This document shows positions 27,463 to 36,995 of a stretch of DNA of 64,000 bases, piece after piece. Location of the stretch: contig NZ_JBFEFI010000007.1 of assembly GCF_040717535.1 (NCBI RefSeq), positions 62,001 to 126,000 on the forward strand. Reading direction: 5' to 3'. The notes under the pieces are model-generated. The model was not told where the DNA came from and did not search any database. It saw nothing but the letters and a program-made list of their open reading frames with translations. This stretch comes from Thalassoglobus sp. JC818 (GTDB lineage Bacteria; Planctomycetota; Planctomycetia; Planctomycetales; Planctomycetaceae). The number at the start of each line of letters is the position of its first letter. Position 1 is the first letter of the stretch. A program made the position numbers and the translations under genes.

Positions 27463-28305
27463 TTAGCGACGCTGGCATCGACGGCAGTAGAACGTCGATC
27501 GTTGGGCTTGAACAATGCGGGTAATCGTCGTGCTTTGACAGTTCCGGCAGGTTTCTCCTTCGCGTGCGTAAACCTGGTGCTTGTTTTGATACCCGCCGTC
27601 TTTGTTCAGAGCATTGCGATAGGTGCCATCGTTGAGGGTTGAGCCTTCGTAAGCGATAGCTTCGTTGAGAATCCGATTCATTGCGGTGTGGATTTTCAAG
27701 AGACGCTGTTTTGAAAGTGTCGCACTGACCTTTTCGGGGTTCACCGACGCTTCGTGAAGGATCTCGCTTGCGTAGAGGTTTCCGATCCCGGCAACGAGTC
27801 GCTGGTCGAGCAGGGCGACTTTGATCGGGCGTTGAGTTGCTCTGAACTTCTGAGTGAATTCTGCTACGGAAATCTCGAGGGCATCCGTCCCTAACAAGTT
27901 CGAACCCAAGTCGTTTTCGAATTGCTCAGGTGTGTATAAGCGGACTGTTCCCAAGCCCCGGCGATCCCAGATGAACAGTGATCGTCGCTGGCGATTCTTT
28001 TCGAGATCAAACTGAAAACGAAGGTGTTCCACAGATGGAGGATCTTCCAGCAGCACGAGTCCAGTCATTCGTGGCTCGAAAACAATGCGGTGATCGGTGT
28101 CGAGATTGATCACAACGCGTTTGGCTTTTCTCCAAACTTTTAGGATTGTCGATCGCTGAACGGTTTGGGCGAACGAGTCGAGATCCGGAGAGAGAGTCAT
28201 GGGTCTGCAAGAATTCGGGCATGCATCGAATTTTCGTATGCGAGTTCCGACAACCGCCTGCCGGATTCCTCGGACCATTGTTTCAACTTCGGGGAGTTCG
28301 GGCAT
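27463..28305 (-). CDS. mutM: Formamidopyrimidine-DNA glycosylase
   Basis: 280 aa. It removes 8-oxoguanine and other oxidised bases and cuts the abasic site. The N-terminus MPELPEVETMVRG gives the catalytic Pro after Met removal and the active-site Glu. WRKAKRVVI carries the conserved Lys near residue 60, and VAGIGNLYASEILH is the helix-two-turn-helix. The C-terminal zinc finger has C-R-N-C and C-R-R-C separated by 17 residues, next to the family QVYAREGE stretch. Convergent with the PEP-CTERM gene. Confidence 0.96.
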   Translation of the reverse strand: MPELPEVETMVRGIRQAVVGTRIRKFDACPNSCRPMTLSPDLDSFAQTVQRSTILKVWRKAKRVVINLDTDHRIVFEPRMTGLVLLEDPPSVEHLRFQFDLEKNRQRRSLFIWDRRGLGTVRLYTPEQFENDLGSNLLGTDALEISVAEFTQKFRATQRPIKVALLDQRLVAGIGNLYASEILHEASVNPEKVSATLSKQRLLKIHTAMNRILNEAIAYEGSTLNDGTYRNALNKDGGYQNKHQVYAREGETCRNCQSTTITRIVQAQRSTFYCRRCQRR

Positions 28306-28721
28306 GAAAGCGAAGAGAGGTATTGACTTGTAAGAAGGAGTGATTCGGTCGTTGTCGGTGCCGATGGAATACGTTCTCGTCGGAGATCCGGAAGAACTGT
28401 CAGAACCGGCACGGCCAAGAGAACTTATGAACTTTCTCTCAGTGTTGTAGCGACTGTTCTTATTCTTTTGCCATCCACGAGTGAGGTTTCTGAGATCATG
28501 AACATTTCAACGAAAGTTCTTGACGCCCAACCCGCGTCAGACGATCCTAGATCTGAGACTCCAGCGTCGTCACTCGAAATTTGGATTCGGTAGCAAATCA
28601 ATTGACTGGACGATTACGACTGGGCTGGATTCGAGAGCACATCTTCCGTGGTTAATGAAAGTGCCATCAGGCATCACTCTCATTGATTATCGTGACAAAC
28701 ATCCCCGTTGGAGTGACGTAG
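28306..28721. other. Divergent spacer, no gene recognised
   Basis: 416 bases between mutM and the DUF1598-type gene. A TTGACT at about 28323 could be a -35 box, but no matching -10 was found. No hairpin or repeat copy. Confidence 0.45.
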
Positions 28722-30347
28722 ATGATGATTTTGGAAACGTGGAATCGACGCAACCACTCAATGCGGGTGGATCGTGTCTTTGTCGCGGCAATGGCGTTCA
28801 CGTGCTTGACACTGACGCAGGTCTCTGCCGCCGAACCGAATGACGTAGCAGGGCTTCTTGCTGCCGGTGAACTCGATGCGTCAAGCCAGATGGTTTCCGA
28901 TCGAGATACCAACCTTGAGAGTGCTCTGCAAAGTGCCCTTCAAGGGGGAACCGGAGCTGATCCGGATGCTTTGATCAATCTGATTCTCAATCAGACTGAA
29001 GGACCCTGGCAGTCAGTTCAAGGGGAAGGTGCTGCAGATCCGGAATTCTTCGAGAGTGGAGTTCGTGTCGATCCGAATGGTGTGCTGACTCTCTCCTCAC
29101 ACAAAGACCTGACCGGCAACCTGGCCGCAATGGGCGTGACTTCACGAGTGGCTGCCCTCAACGAGGACATGGCACAGAGTTCACCGCTTCGATTGGTCTC
29201 GCTGACCCGTCTCGAAAAAGCAGTTGCTCAACGTCTCGAAGAAGGCAAGCCTGTCGTTGAATCGATGAAGCGACTGGCCGGACTTTCGAAAATCGAATAC
29301 GTCTTCGTTTATCCAGAGAGTGGCGAAATCGTTCTCGGCGGACCAGCTGAAGGATGGCAGTACGATGAGTTCGGAATGGCCGTCGGAACAGATTCCGGAC
29401 GTCCAATCCTGCACCTCGACGACTTCGTGACTGTTCTGCGAACCTTCAGCGAAGACGGAACACGCATCTTTGGCTGCTCGATTGATCCTCGCCAGGAAAA
29501 CTTGAAAGCTGTCCGTGAATTCGCAACCGCCAGCCAGCAGCAAGGTGCTCTCTCGGCTTCGCGAGTCAATCGCTGGGCTCAGCAGATTCGAAACTTGCTT
29601 GGTCTTCAAGACATCACTGTCTACGGAGTGCCTGTCGATAGCCGCGTCGCTCGCGTTCTCGTCGAAGCCGACTACCGAATGAAGCTCATCGGAATCGGTG
29701 AACTCGAAGGTGGAGCTGAGATTCCTGACTACTTTGAACTGCTCCGTGAAGATCCACAATTCGTTAGCGGCGGACTCGATGCTCTTCGCTGGTGGATGAC
29801 CATGCAGTATGAATCAGTTCTGCACTCAGAAGATCACGATGTTTACCAGATCGCTGGCTCAGCAGTGAAATGTCAGTCTGAAAATCAGTTCCTGGCAGAT
29901 TCAGGAGAGCGAGTGAGCACCGGTCAATCGGAACCAGTGAACCGTCAGTTTGCTGAAAACTTCACTCAGCATTACGCCCAACTCGCCCAGCAAGATTCAA
30001 TCTTCGCTGATCTTCAGGGGATCTTCGATCTCGCCCTCATCGCAGCTTTGATCGATCGGGACGAACTTGATCACAAAGCCGGATGGGACCGCGGAGTGTT
30101 CGCTTCAGGCGGAGAATATCAGCCAGAAGTTTACGCTGCTCCTCGACAGACCGAATCGGTCGTCAACCACAAAGTCTTCAACGGTCGCGACATTGTTTTG
30201 CAAGTTGCAGGCGGAGTTCGAGCCGATGTCGTCGCTGCTCTTGATTCAACGCAAGTCGCTGAGGACACATCTTCTCTTGACACGACTGCCGAAAACGCGA
30301 AGGCTGTTGATCTTCCTGAGAATCGATGGTGGTGGGACGCCAAGTAA
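28722..30347 (+). CDS. DUF1598-type exported protein
   Basis: 541 aa. GGAG eight bases before the ATG at 28722 supports this start, although the signal peptide core (VFVAAMAFTCLTLTQVSA) only begins some 18 residues later; the ATG at 28761 is an alternative. The body has alternating alpha/beta segments. YVFVYPESGEIVLGGPAEGW, then GRPILHLDDFVTVLR, FGCSIDPRQENL and GLQDITVYGVPVDSRVARVL, fit the planctomycete family DUF1598 as I recall it. No known catalytic residues. The next gene follows after 24 bases. Periplasmic function unknown. Confidence 0.8.
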   Translation: MMILETWNRRNHSMRVDRVFVAAMAFTCLTLTQVSAAEPNDVAGLLAAGELDASSQMVSDRDTNLESALQSALQGGTGADPDALINLILNQTEGPWQSVQGEGAADPEFFESGVRVDPNGVLTLSSHKDLTGNLAAMGVTSRVAALNEDMAQSSPLRLVSLTRLEKAVAQRLEEGKPVVESMKRLAGLSKIEYVFVYPESGEIVLGGPAEGWQYDEFGMAVGTDSGRPILHLDDFVTVLRTFSEDGTRIFGCSIDPRQENLKAVREFATASQQQGALSASRVNRWAQQIRNLLGLQDITVYGVPVDSRVARVLVEADYRMKLIGIGELEGGAEIPDYFELLREDPQFVSGGLDALRWWMTMQYESVLHSEDHDVYQIAGSAVKCQSENQFLADSGERVSTGQSEPVNRQFAENFTQHYAQLAQQDSIFADLQGIFDLALIAALIDRDELDHKAGWDRGVFASGGEYQPEVYAAPRQTESVVNHKVFNGRDIVLQVAGGVRADVVAALDSTQVAEDTSSLDTTAENAKAVDLPENRWWWDAK

Positions 30348-30371
30348 CAGCAATCGCCCACGGAGGGAAAC

Positions 30372-31205
30372 ATGCTGAATCCATCTGCGAGGAGGGGAAC
30401 CTCCTCGCTTTTTCTATTTGTCGCGTGCGTTCTTCTGCAGGAAGAACGTCTCTTGGCCGAACCGCCTCCGCTGCTTGTTCCGAATGGGAAGCAATTTTCC
30501 GAGCCGACAGCGTCTAGCGCGGTAGAGTCGATTCACCAGACAACTCTCTCGGGGCTGATCCGCGAGATCGTCATCGAAGCTGCCGACGATGAAGTCGTTG
30601 ACAAGAAGCACTGGAATAAAGAGGCCGAACGCTTTGATGGGCTGAAAGTCCGCGGACTCAAAATCTCGAAGCGGAAGAAGACCGTTCCACATGGTTTTTG
30701 CCGCAGGTACAAAGCTCATCTCGTGAAACCGGATGAGACATTCTCTCTCGAAATCGAGCAGCAGGAGTCGTCTCCGTCTGATGATGCCATTCGCTTCTTG
30801 ATCTCGACGCGATTGATGGTCCGCAGCGAAGCGACGTTTGCCCACTACGTTTACGGCGTCAAAGGAGTCAACGGAACCGCGATCGCTGATGCAGTCGTTC
30901 GCGCGCAGGTGGTGCTCACGATTTCTCCACAAGCATCGTTTGACTGGAGTTCCCCGCTTCCGAAGTTGCATCTCAATGCTGAAGTGAAGCGAGTCGATCT
31001 CGACCTCGAAAAGTTTCGTCTGCAGAAGTTGGGGCCGCTGGGCGGAGATTTCGCGAAGGTTCTGGGGCAGGGGAGTCGCGAAATCGTCGCTGCGTTGATT
31101 GACTCTCAAGAGCGGCAGCTGCATCGGAAGTTGCAAAAGAAGCTCGATGAAGTTCAGGGAGATCCGTCTCGGAAGGACGGGGCAGCTACGAAACGAGAAT
31201 CGTGA
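30372..31205 (+). CDS. Exported protein of unknown function, paired with the DUF1598-type gene
   Basis: 277 aa. A strong GGAGG site precedes the ATG at 30372. Signal peptide (LFLFVACVLLQEERLLA). A helical segment follows, rich in E, D and K (IREIVIEAADDEVVDKKHW), then an amphipathic beta region around residues 100-210 and a basic helical C-terminus (ERQLHRKLQKKLDEV). No family recognised. The 24-base gap to the preceding gene suggests that the two exported proteins act together. Confidence 0.78.
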   Translation: MLNPSARRGTSSLFLFVACVLLQEERLLAEPPPLLVPNGKQFSEPTASSAVESIHQTTLSGLIREIVIEAADDEVVDKKHWNKEAERFDGLKVRGLKISKRKKTVPHGFCRRYKAHLVKPDETFSLEIEQQESSPSDDAIRFLISTRLMVRSEATFAHYVYGVKGVNGTAIADAVVRAQVVLTISPQASFDWSSPLPKLHLNAEVKRVDLDLEKFRLQKLGPLGGDFAKVLGQGSREIVAALIDSQERQLHRKLQKKLDEVQGDPSRKDGAATKRES

Positions 31206-31447
31206 AAACTCGGATTCTTATTCTTTCCTGTTTCAGCTAATCTTTCAACGTGGCGAACTCCGATTTGCGAGCGCCAGCTACACACATTTCAAACAGGTGG
31301 ACAATCTCAGGCAAGCTCTCAGGGCGTGGTCAGTGCCCGGGAACGATAAGCTGTCATTAATTGTTTCGATCGCCGGTGATTCAATTGTCGCTGGAGAACT
31401 GGATCGGTTTCGCGTCCGTTTGAGACGAACATCAGTCGAGAATTTTC

Positions 31448-31915
31448 ATGCGTTGCCCATTTTGCCGCGAAGGAGAGAGCAAAGTCGTCGACTCCCGCGG
31501 GAGTCAGGACTTTGTGATTCGCCGTCGCCGGGAATGCCTTGCTTGCGGACGTCGATTTACGACGTATGAGAAGATGGAAGAATCACCACTGAAGGTGATC
31601 AAGAAAGACGGGTCGCGCGTTCCGTTCGATCGCGAGAAGATCCGCTCTGGCCTCGAAAAAGCTTGCTACAAACGACCGGTCAGTCCGGATCAGGTGGAAC
31701 AGATTCTGGATCGAGTTGAACATTCCGTTTACGAAACGTTCGAGCGAGAAGTGCCGTCGCGATACATCGGTGAACAGGTCTGCGAGGCACTTCGGCTTGT
31801 CGATCAAGTTGCGTTCGTGCGATTTGCTTCGGTCTATCGATCGTTCCAGGACGTGAATGACTTCGTCGAAGAACTGCAAACCCTCAGGGAACGGAGTTCA
31901 CGCCGGGATGATTGA
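31448..31915 (+). CDS. nrdR: Transcriptional repressor NrdR
   Basis: 155 aa. It represses ribonucleotide reductase genes in response to ATP/dATP. The zinc ribbon has C3, C6, C30 and C33 ([12 protein letters not shown]). The ATP-cone domain contains [20 protein letters not shown] and ACYKRPVS. The C-terminus has the usual [17 protein letters not shown]. NrdR boxes or an nrd gene were not found in the window. The next gene overlaps its last eight bases. Confidence 0.97.
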   Translation: MRCPFCREGESKVVDSRGSQDFVIRRRRECLACGRRFTTYEKMEESPLKVIKKDGSRVPFDREKIRSGLEKACYKRPVSPDQVEQILDRVEHSVYETFEREVPSRYIGEQVCEALRLVDQVAFVRFASVYRSFQDVNDFVEELQTLRERSSRRDD

Positions 31916-32339
31916 ATCGACGGCGATTGTCGGTGACGCGCGCTCGATGGAGGCCGTCATCGCAGAAACTCTGGCTGTCTCTCGATTGGCTGAGTATTTT
32001 TCGACGCTTCAAGATTTGCTTGAGAGCGAATCCGCGAGTCCGAACTTGATCCTGGTTCTCCAGCAATGGCCGGATGAATATCGAGCGAGCGAGATCGACG
32101 CACTGTTCCGACAGTTTCCGCTGAGCCGGGTTCTTTGTTGCTACGGCGTTTGGTGTTCTTCGATGCGGCGAACGCGTTCGGTCTGGCCAGCTGTGGTCTG
32201 TACCTCGGAAGATGAATTTCTCGAGCGGCTCAAACTTGAGGTCCGCGTCATTCAGGAAGAAATTCCTCCGCTACCACTGACTGCCGGTCTCGATGAGCTG
32301 TTCGGGTACGTGAACGCACATGCGGAGTCGGAAAGTTGA
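31908..32339 (+). CDS. Hypothetical protein translationally coupled to nrdR
   Basis: 143 aa from the ATG at 31908, overlapping the nrdR stop (ATGATTGA); the frame is open a little further upstream but inside nrdR. It reads like a compact alpha/beta protein. The N-terminal half has a Rossmann/receiver-like rhythm: [17 protein letters not shown], a helix, then [14 protein letters not shown] Cys-rich stretch [14 protein letters not shown] follows. No phospho-acceptor Asp or other motif fixes the family. The overlap suggests co-expression with nrdR. Confidence 0.72.
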   Translation: MIESTAIVGDARSMEAVIAETLAVSRLAEYFSTLQDLLESESASPNLILVLQQWPDEYRASEIDALFRQFPLSRVLCCYGVWCSSMRRTRSVWPAVVCTSEDEFLERLKLEVRVIQEEIPPLPLTAGLDELFGYVNAHAESES

Positions 32340-32455
32340 TTCAGCGACCCACTCGCCCGCATTGATCCATCTGACTATCATCCTCCTACCCAACCACACG
32401 AGACACTGCGATCGTGTGACGCGATGGCTTTCATTTCAACGAGATTTACGATTCC

Positions 32456-33220
32456 ATGAGAGTTGGACTTTTCATTCCTTGCTACATCGACCAGTTCTTC
32501 CCGCAAGTCGGGCTGGCAACAGTTGAGTTGCTGGAACAGTTTGGTTGCGACGTCGAGTATCCCGAAGATCAAACCTGCTGCGGCCAGCCAATGGCCAATA
32601 CGGGACTGCTCGAACAGGCGAAGCCGCTCGCCAAATCATACGTCTCGATGTTTGCTGATTTCGAGTACGTCGTTTGCCCTTCGGGAAGTTGTACAGCGAT
32701 GGTGACTCATCACTATGACAATCTTCTCCCTGAAGGTGATGCCGGGTTGAACAAGGTCAAAGAGAACACCTACGAGCTGACTGAGTTTCTCACAGACGTT
32801 CTTCAGGTTGAGAACATCAAAGCGAAATTTCCGTATCGTGTGGGGCTCCACAATAGCTGCCACGGACTTCGCGAACTTCGACTGGGTTCTGCTTCGGAAC
32901 TCATGCAGAACCGCTTCAGCAAGGCCCGTCAGCTTCTCGAACAGGTCGAGGGAATCGAACTCGTGGAACTCTCGCGAATCGATGAGTGTTGCGGTTTCGG
33001 CGGGACGTTTGCCGTCAGCGAAGAAGCAGTCTCATGCATGATGGGTAACGACCGCATTCATGATCACGAAGAGGCAGGAGCTCAGATCATCACAGCTGGG
33101 GATATGTCCTGCCTAATGCATCTGGACGGTCTCTTGAGAAGGCAGAAGAAGCCGATCCAGGTGATGCACATCGCGGAAATTCTGACCGGTGCCACACCTT
33201 CGAACCCGGTTGGCAACTGA
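32456..33220 (+). CDS. LutA/YkgE-like (Fe-S) oxidoreductase subunit with two CCG motifs
   Basis: 254 aa. The two cysteine-rich CCG domains are intact: TCCGQP near residue 41 and ECCGFGGTF near residue 179, with further cysteines in PSGSCTAM and HNSCHGLREL. In lactate utilisation (LutABC) and related heterodisulfide reductase-like systems this subunit binds an Fe-S cluster. No lutB or lutC gene adjoins it, so its physiological partner is not known. The start at 32456 gives the family N-terminus MRVGLFIPCYID. Confidence 0.9.
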   Translation: MRVGLFIPCYIDQFFPQVGLATVELLEQFGCDVEYPEDQTCCGQPMANTGLLEQAKPLAKSYVSMFADFEYVVCPSGSCTAMVTHHYDNLLPEGDAGLNKVKENTYELTEFLTDVLQVENIKAKFPYRVGLHNSCHGLRELRLGSASELMQNRFSKARQLLEQVEGIELVELSRIDECCGFGGTFAVSEEAVSCMMGNDRIHDHEEAGAQIITAGDMSCLMHLDGLLRRQKKPIQVMHIAEILTGATPSNPVGN

Positions 33221-33253
33221 ATCTGAGGTGTTTGGCGAAAGAATGCGAGGAGT

Positions 33254-33625
33254 TTAGGCAGCTCTCTTTTGTGAACTACGTCGACGAAGGATTTCGACGA
33301 ACGGATCTGGTTCTTCGAACTCTTCAGAAGTTTGAGGAACTGCAGAGGCGGAACTAGAAGTTTCGTTGATGGAGTGAATTTCAGCGAATTGATCGTCGGT
33401 AAAAAGCTGTTGTTCATTCAATGCTGACTGAACAAGCAGCATTCCGATGAGGCTTCCACCAAACACGAAAATCGAAGCCACGGAGAAGAGGACGACTCCC
33501 TGAATCGTGATGTGGTCGAAGTAAGAGAGGCAACCCAAAAGCAGCCCGAGCGTCGCGACTCCCGACAGCAGTTGGCCTCGCCAGTCTTTGTGCCAGGAGG
33601 TGCTTTGACTCACTTTGCCTTGCAT
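33254..33625 (-). CDS. Small two-helix membrane protein
   Basis: 123 aa from the ATG at 33625 with GAAGAGCG upstream; an extension to 33781 is not protein-like. Two membrane helices (LLSGVATLGLLLGCLSYF and GVVLFSVASIFVFGGSLIGMLL) are followed by an acidic and then basic cytoplasmic tail ending in RRRSSQKRAA. Family unknown. Convergent with the lutA-like gene, 33 bases apart. Confidence 0.72.
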   Translation of the reverse strand: MQGKVSQSTSWHKDWRGQLLSGVATLGLLLGCLSYFDHITIQGVVLFSVASIFVFGGSLIGMLLVQSALNEQQLFTDDQFAEIHSINETSSSASAVPQTSEEFEEPDPFVEILRRRSSQKRAA

Positions 33626-33875
33626 GACATCGCTCTTCCATGATATTGCGGACGCCGTTTTCGCAGGGAATAGAGGAATTTTCCGTTTGCGGCAACCCCA
33701 ATTGATGCCACAACGCCTGCTCCTTCCAATCGGTTTCGGGCTGGACACGTCCTTCGGACTCCGTATTCTTCTGCTGTCCACTCCTTCATCTCGTTCTCAA
33801 CCGCAAATCCATGGCATCATCGGCAATTCAGTCTGCTGGCTGAGAGAACGAATTTGATCAACCTGCGTCGCTGTC

Positions 33876-34367
33876 ATGTCTCCTCAACGAACTCCTGTCG
33901 CTGTTTCCAGCTGTCTGGTCCTTTTGAGTGCTTTCGGCCTGCTGCTCGTGATTCAAGCCCAGGCAGGTTTCTTTACGGGAGCACTCAGCTATCCTCTGAG
34001 AGAACATCCGCAGTTGTGGATGTTCTGTTTTGTCGGAGGGCTGGCTCTCGGGATCTGGCTGCTTTGGAACCGTTCCCATTCCGTGACCGACTGGAAACCG
34101 GAATACGATGGTCGTCGGTTCGGCAGTGCAGTCCTGTACACACGCGATGGTTGTCCGTTGTGCGACGAGGCAGCGGAAGTTCTCGCCCGGTATCGCCAAT
34201 GGCTGCCCCCCACAACAGAGGTTGATATCGACCTCGATCCGGATCTCAAGATGCGGCTTGGGGCAGAGATTCCTGTGATTCAATTCGATGGACAGACACG
34301 ATTCAAAGGGCACGTGAACGAAGTTCTGTTGCGACGCCTTATTGATGGGACGCCACCTGTCGCGTAA
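33876..34367 (+). CDS. Membrane-anchored glutaredoxin-like protein (DUF836 type)
   Basis: 163 aa. Two N-terminal membrane helices (CLVLLSAFGLLLVIQAQA and LWMFCFVGGLALGIWLLW) are followed by a thioredoxin-fold domain from about residue 85. That domain has the redox pair CPLC in YTRDGCPLCDEA. A cis-Pro follows in AEIPVIQFDG. Short glutaredoxin-like DUF836 domains usually stand alone, so the membrane anchor is an added feature. It probably handles thiol-disulfide exchange near the membrane. Confidence 0.85.
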   Translation: MSPQRTPVAVSSCLVLLSAFGLLLVIQAQAGFFTGALSYPLREHPQLWMFCFVGGLALGIWLLWNRSHSVTDWKPEYDGRRFGSAVLYTRDGCPLCDEAAEVLARYRQWLPPTTEVDIDLDPDLKMRLGAEIPVIQFDGQTRFKGHVNEVLLRRLIDGTPPVA

Positions 34368-34449
34368 TCTTGAATTGAAATCAAATTCGAATCGCCGCTT
34401 CTGTTGCGATGATCAACTGAGTGCGGCGAATGACTGGAAAGTGTGACAC

Positions 34450-35364
34450 GTGACTACGACTCAACCTCTGAAGTGCTTCAACCTTGCGGGCTGGACGCAG
34501 GTTCTGCTTTCAGGACCAGATTGCAAATCGTTCCTTCAGAGTTTCTGTACCAACGACATCTCCAAGCTTCAGGCCGGCGACGTGTGCGAAGCGTTCATTC
34601 CGGATATCAAGGGACGTATTCTCGCGCATGTCATCGTACTTGCGGGTGAAGATTCCCTCCGCCTGATCTCCGGTCCCGGAACTGGAGAAGTGCTTGTCCC
34701 TCATCTAACGAAGTACCTGTTGGGGCTGAATGCCGAGGTCGTCGACGTCACAGCGACGAGTCGACTTCTCGTCGTCGCTGGTGAGGATGGGATTCAAGCA
34801 CTCGATGCGAAAGAGTTCGCCGATCAAACCGGAGCACAAGTCGTATCTCTGGACGTGCTGGCAGAACCATCGATTTGGATTTCCGCAGCAGCTGAACACG
34901 TTGACGCAATCGAGTCTCGATTGCAGTCGCAGGGAGTGACAGAGGGGACAGAAGCAGAATTTGAACGCCTCCGCATCGCTGCCGGTTTTCCACTTGTCGG
35001 TCGTGATTTGAGCGATGCGAACATCGCCCAGGAAGCAGGCCGAACAGACCGAGCCATCAGCTTCACAAAAGGTTGTTATCTCGGACAGGAACCCATCGCC
35101 CGACTCGACGCGATGGGGCACACCAACAAAGAACTTCGCGGCCTCCTCGCCGAGCACGAAGCCATCCCGGTCGACAGTGTAGTCCTCGCCGAAGAGAAAG
35201 AAATCGGACGCATTTCCTCCGTCGCATCACTCGGTGAAGGCCGTTCAATCGCACTCGCAGTCATCCGCACAAAGTTCGCATCCCCCGGAACCTCTGTCGC
35301 AATCACAACCGAAAACGGAACATTCCCAGCCACCATCTACTGGCCACGACTGGATGTCGAGTAG
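34450..35364 (+). CDS. ygfZ: Folate-binding Fe-S cluster repair protein, YgfZ/GcvT-like
   Basis: 304 aa. The signature K-G-C-Y-x-G-Q-E is present at 207-214 (KGCYLGQE), with the key Cys. The family stretch FLQSFCTNDI and the GcvT-like barrels surround it. YgfZ uses tetrahydrofolate and helps to make or repair Fe-S clusters such as those in MiaB. The start is GTG at 34450, with GGAAAG upstream. It is 82 bases after the glutaredoxin-like gene on the same strand. Confidence 0.93.
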   Translation: MTTTQPLKCFNLAGWTQVLLSGPDCKSFLQSFCTNDISKLQAGDVCEAFIPDIKGRILAHVIVLAGEDSLRLISGPGTGEVLVPHLTKYLLGLNAEVVDVTATSRLLVVAGEDGIQALDAKEFADQTGAQVVSLDVLAEPSIWISAAAEHVDAIESRLQSQGVTEGTEAEFERLRIAAGFPLVGRDLSDANIAQEAGRTDRAISFTKGCYLGQEPIARLDAMGHTNKELRGLLAEHEAIPVDSVVLAEEKEIGRISSVASLGEGRSIALAVIRTKFASPGTSVAITTENGTFPATIYWPRLDVE

Positions 35365-35658
35365 TCCTCCATTCACTAACGTAAGTCTGTGTTGATCGAC
35401 TTATTGCACTGCGCGATCATGCGTCTCGATAATGTGGGGTAGCGTCAGCGTATCTGTCGAAACTGGAGGGGTGACAATACCAATCTTAAAACATTAGAGC
35501 GTCGTTCTAGTATGCGGGGCGGTCTCCCTTTCGGAATCGAATTGTTCGGGTCGGTTCACGAACGCTGGATAATTGAGTGACGCCGTGTGGATCGTCGGCT
35601 TATCCCATGCTCGAAGGATAGAATTCGATTCTTTGAACAAGTTGGGCCTTTGTCATTC

Positions 35659-36249
35659 ATGATTACGATCGAGCCGAATTGCTGTGAGCGGAAGCCTGTA
35701 CGTCAGAAGAAGGCAGACAACCGACTCCGATTGCAACGGTTCATAAAAGCGTCCGGTTTTGGAGTCATTTCTTTGATTCTGACGGGCGTTGTTTATTCAG
35801 CATTGGCGTTGTTCGTTCCGTCGTCGTCGTTGTTGATTCTCGTTGCGGTTGCCATTGGAGTCTTCGGGGCCAGTTATGTTTACATCCGAGGACGGAGAGG
35901 CCAGGATTTTGTTTCATTTGAAGCGTCCAACGTTGTTAATCGTGTTCTGATTCAAAGAATTACCAAGGTCATTTCCATTGATGATCTCGAAGATTTTGGT
36001 CCAGGCTACTACGTTGTCACTGCCAATGAGCAGTCAGCAATCATCATCGGACAGGTAATTGCAGATGTCGATTCCAGAGGAGAAGGTTTGCCCACCAACT
36101 TGATTCTTGAAGTCGATTCCGGGTCCAAGGAGATTCTTGTCGTCCACGGTGATGGCGACGAGATTCCAGTAACGTTGAACTGCTCACTTCAATCTGTTGG
36201 AATTGATGTCATTGTGGGTTTCTCGCTTTGCGATCCCTTTGGGGGTTGA
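35659..36249 (+). CDS. Orphan membrane protein 1 of the A/T-richer stretch
   Basis: 196 aa from the ATG at 35659; an earlier GTG at 35587 is possible. A basic N-terminus is followed by two membrane helices (GVISLILTGVVYSALALFV and LLILVAVAIGVFGASYVYI). A beta-rich cytoplasmic or outer domain of about 110 residues follows (GPGYYVVTANEQSAIIIGQV). No family recognised. First of four unknown genes between ygfZ and hemW. Confidence 0.65.
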   Translation: MITIEPNCCERKPVRQKKADNRLRLQRFIKASGFGVISLILTGVVYSALALFVPSSSLLILVAVAIGVFGASYVYIRGRRGQDFVSFEASNVVNRVLIQRITKVISIDDLEDFGPGYYVVTANEQSAIIIGQVIADVDSRGEGLPTNLILEVDSGSKEILVVHGDGDEIPVTLNCSLQSVGIDVIVGFSLCDPFGG

Positions 36250-36406
36250 CTCGGCTAATCGAAATCACTCGCAACCCGCAAATGCCTCATTCGAGAAGCG
36301 AACACTTTGTGTCGACGTGCCACTCAGTGTGAGCCAGAGCTCCGTGTGCATAATGAAGAGTTCAAGAGTACTTGTCAGGCTTTTCCACGAACTTGAGTGA
36401 CTGCTT

Positions 36407-36994
36407 GTGAGAATAACTAAGACCGTTAACTGGGCAATGAAGCATCGATATGCTCGCGTAGCGATTATCGGTGCGATTGTGTTTTGCATTGTATCCTTAG
36501 TCTTTGAAGGAACATTTCCGTTTGAAAGACTGATACTCAGTGTTCTCATCGGATACCTCCCCATTCTACCTTGGCAACGTGAGTCGATTCGACCCTTTGT
36601 TGTGGGTGCACTCATCTGCTTCTCTTTGCTTCCCAGAATGATCACTCAATCAAGGGTCGCGAAAACCGTCAGGACCATTCAGGTGGCTGATGTCGTGTGG
36701 GCAAAGACGGATGATGTGACGATAGGAGCCGGAACTGCAGAACTTGCGCTGCTTGTTGAATCGCTGAATGCCATGCAGCCTTGCTTTTTAGGACCTAAAG
36801 GCGGGGGGCGAAGCACCGGGCATCTTCTTGTTGAACTCAAGGATCGCGGTGACTTGCGATTCAAGGTTTTCGAGCCACCAGACATGCCTGATAAAGTGAT
36901 CTTGCGGTTCCAGGCAGCTTTATCCGTCAGCGAATTGTGCGGGCCGAGAACTCAATTCCTGAGAGCAATCGAGCGGTCCAAGTCAGGGGATTGA
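36407..36994 (+). CDS. Orphan membrane protein 2
   Basis: 195 aa from a GTG start. Three hydrophobic helices in the first 85 residues (VAIIGAIVFCIVSLVF, LILSVLIGYLPILPW and VVGALICFSLLPRM), then a soluble alpha/beta domain. That domain has a Gly-rich turn, LGPKGGGRSTG, at about 126-136 and IERSKSGD at the end. No recognised family. The stop is one base before the next ATG. Confidence 0.65.
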   Translation: MRITKTVNWAMKHRYARVAIIGAIVFCIVSLVFEGTFPFERLILSVLIGYLPILPWQRESIRPFVVGALICFSLLPRMITQSRVAKTVRTIQVADVVWAKTDDVTIGAGTAELALLVESLNAMQPCFLGPKGGGRSTGHLLVELKDRGDLRFKVFEPPDMPDKVILRFQAALSVSELCGPRTQFLRAIERSKSGD

Positions 36995-36995
36995 A

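Noticed and set aside
30414-31136. 240-codon minus-strand frame opposite the 30372 gene
   Set aside because: Antisense shadow; no signal for translation and no family motif, while the plus-strand gene has GGAGG and a signal peptide.
32456-33220. Complete lactate-utilisation (lutABC) operon
   Set aside because: Only the LutA-like subunit is present; neighbours are an nrdR-coupled unknown and an unrelated membrane protein.
35076-35336. Minus-strand frames inside ygfZ
   Set aside because: Shadows of a gene with an intact KGCYLGQE motif.
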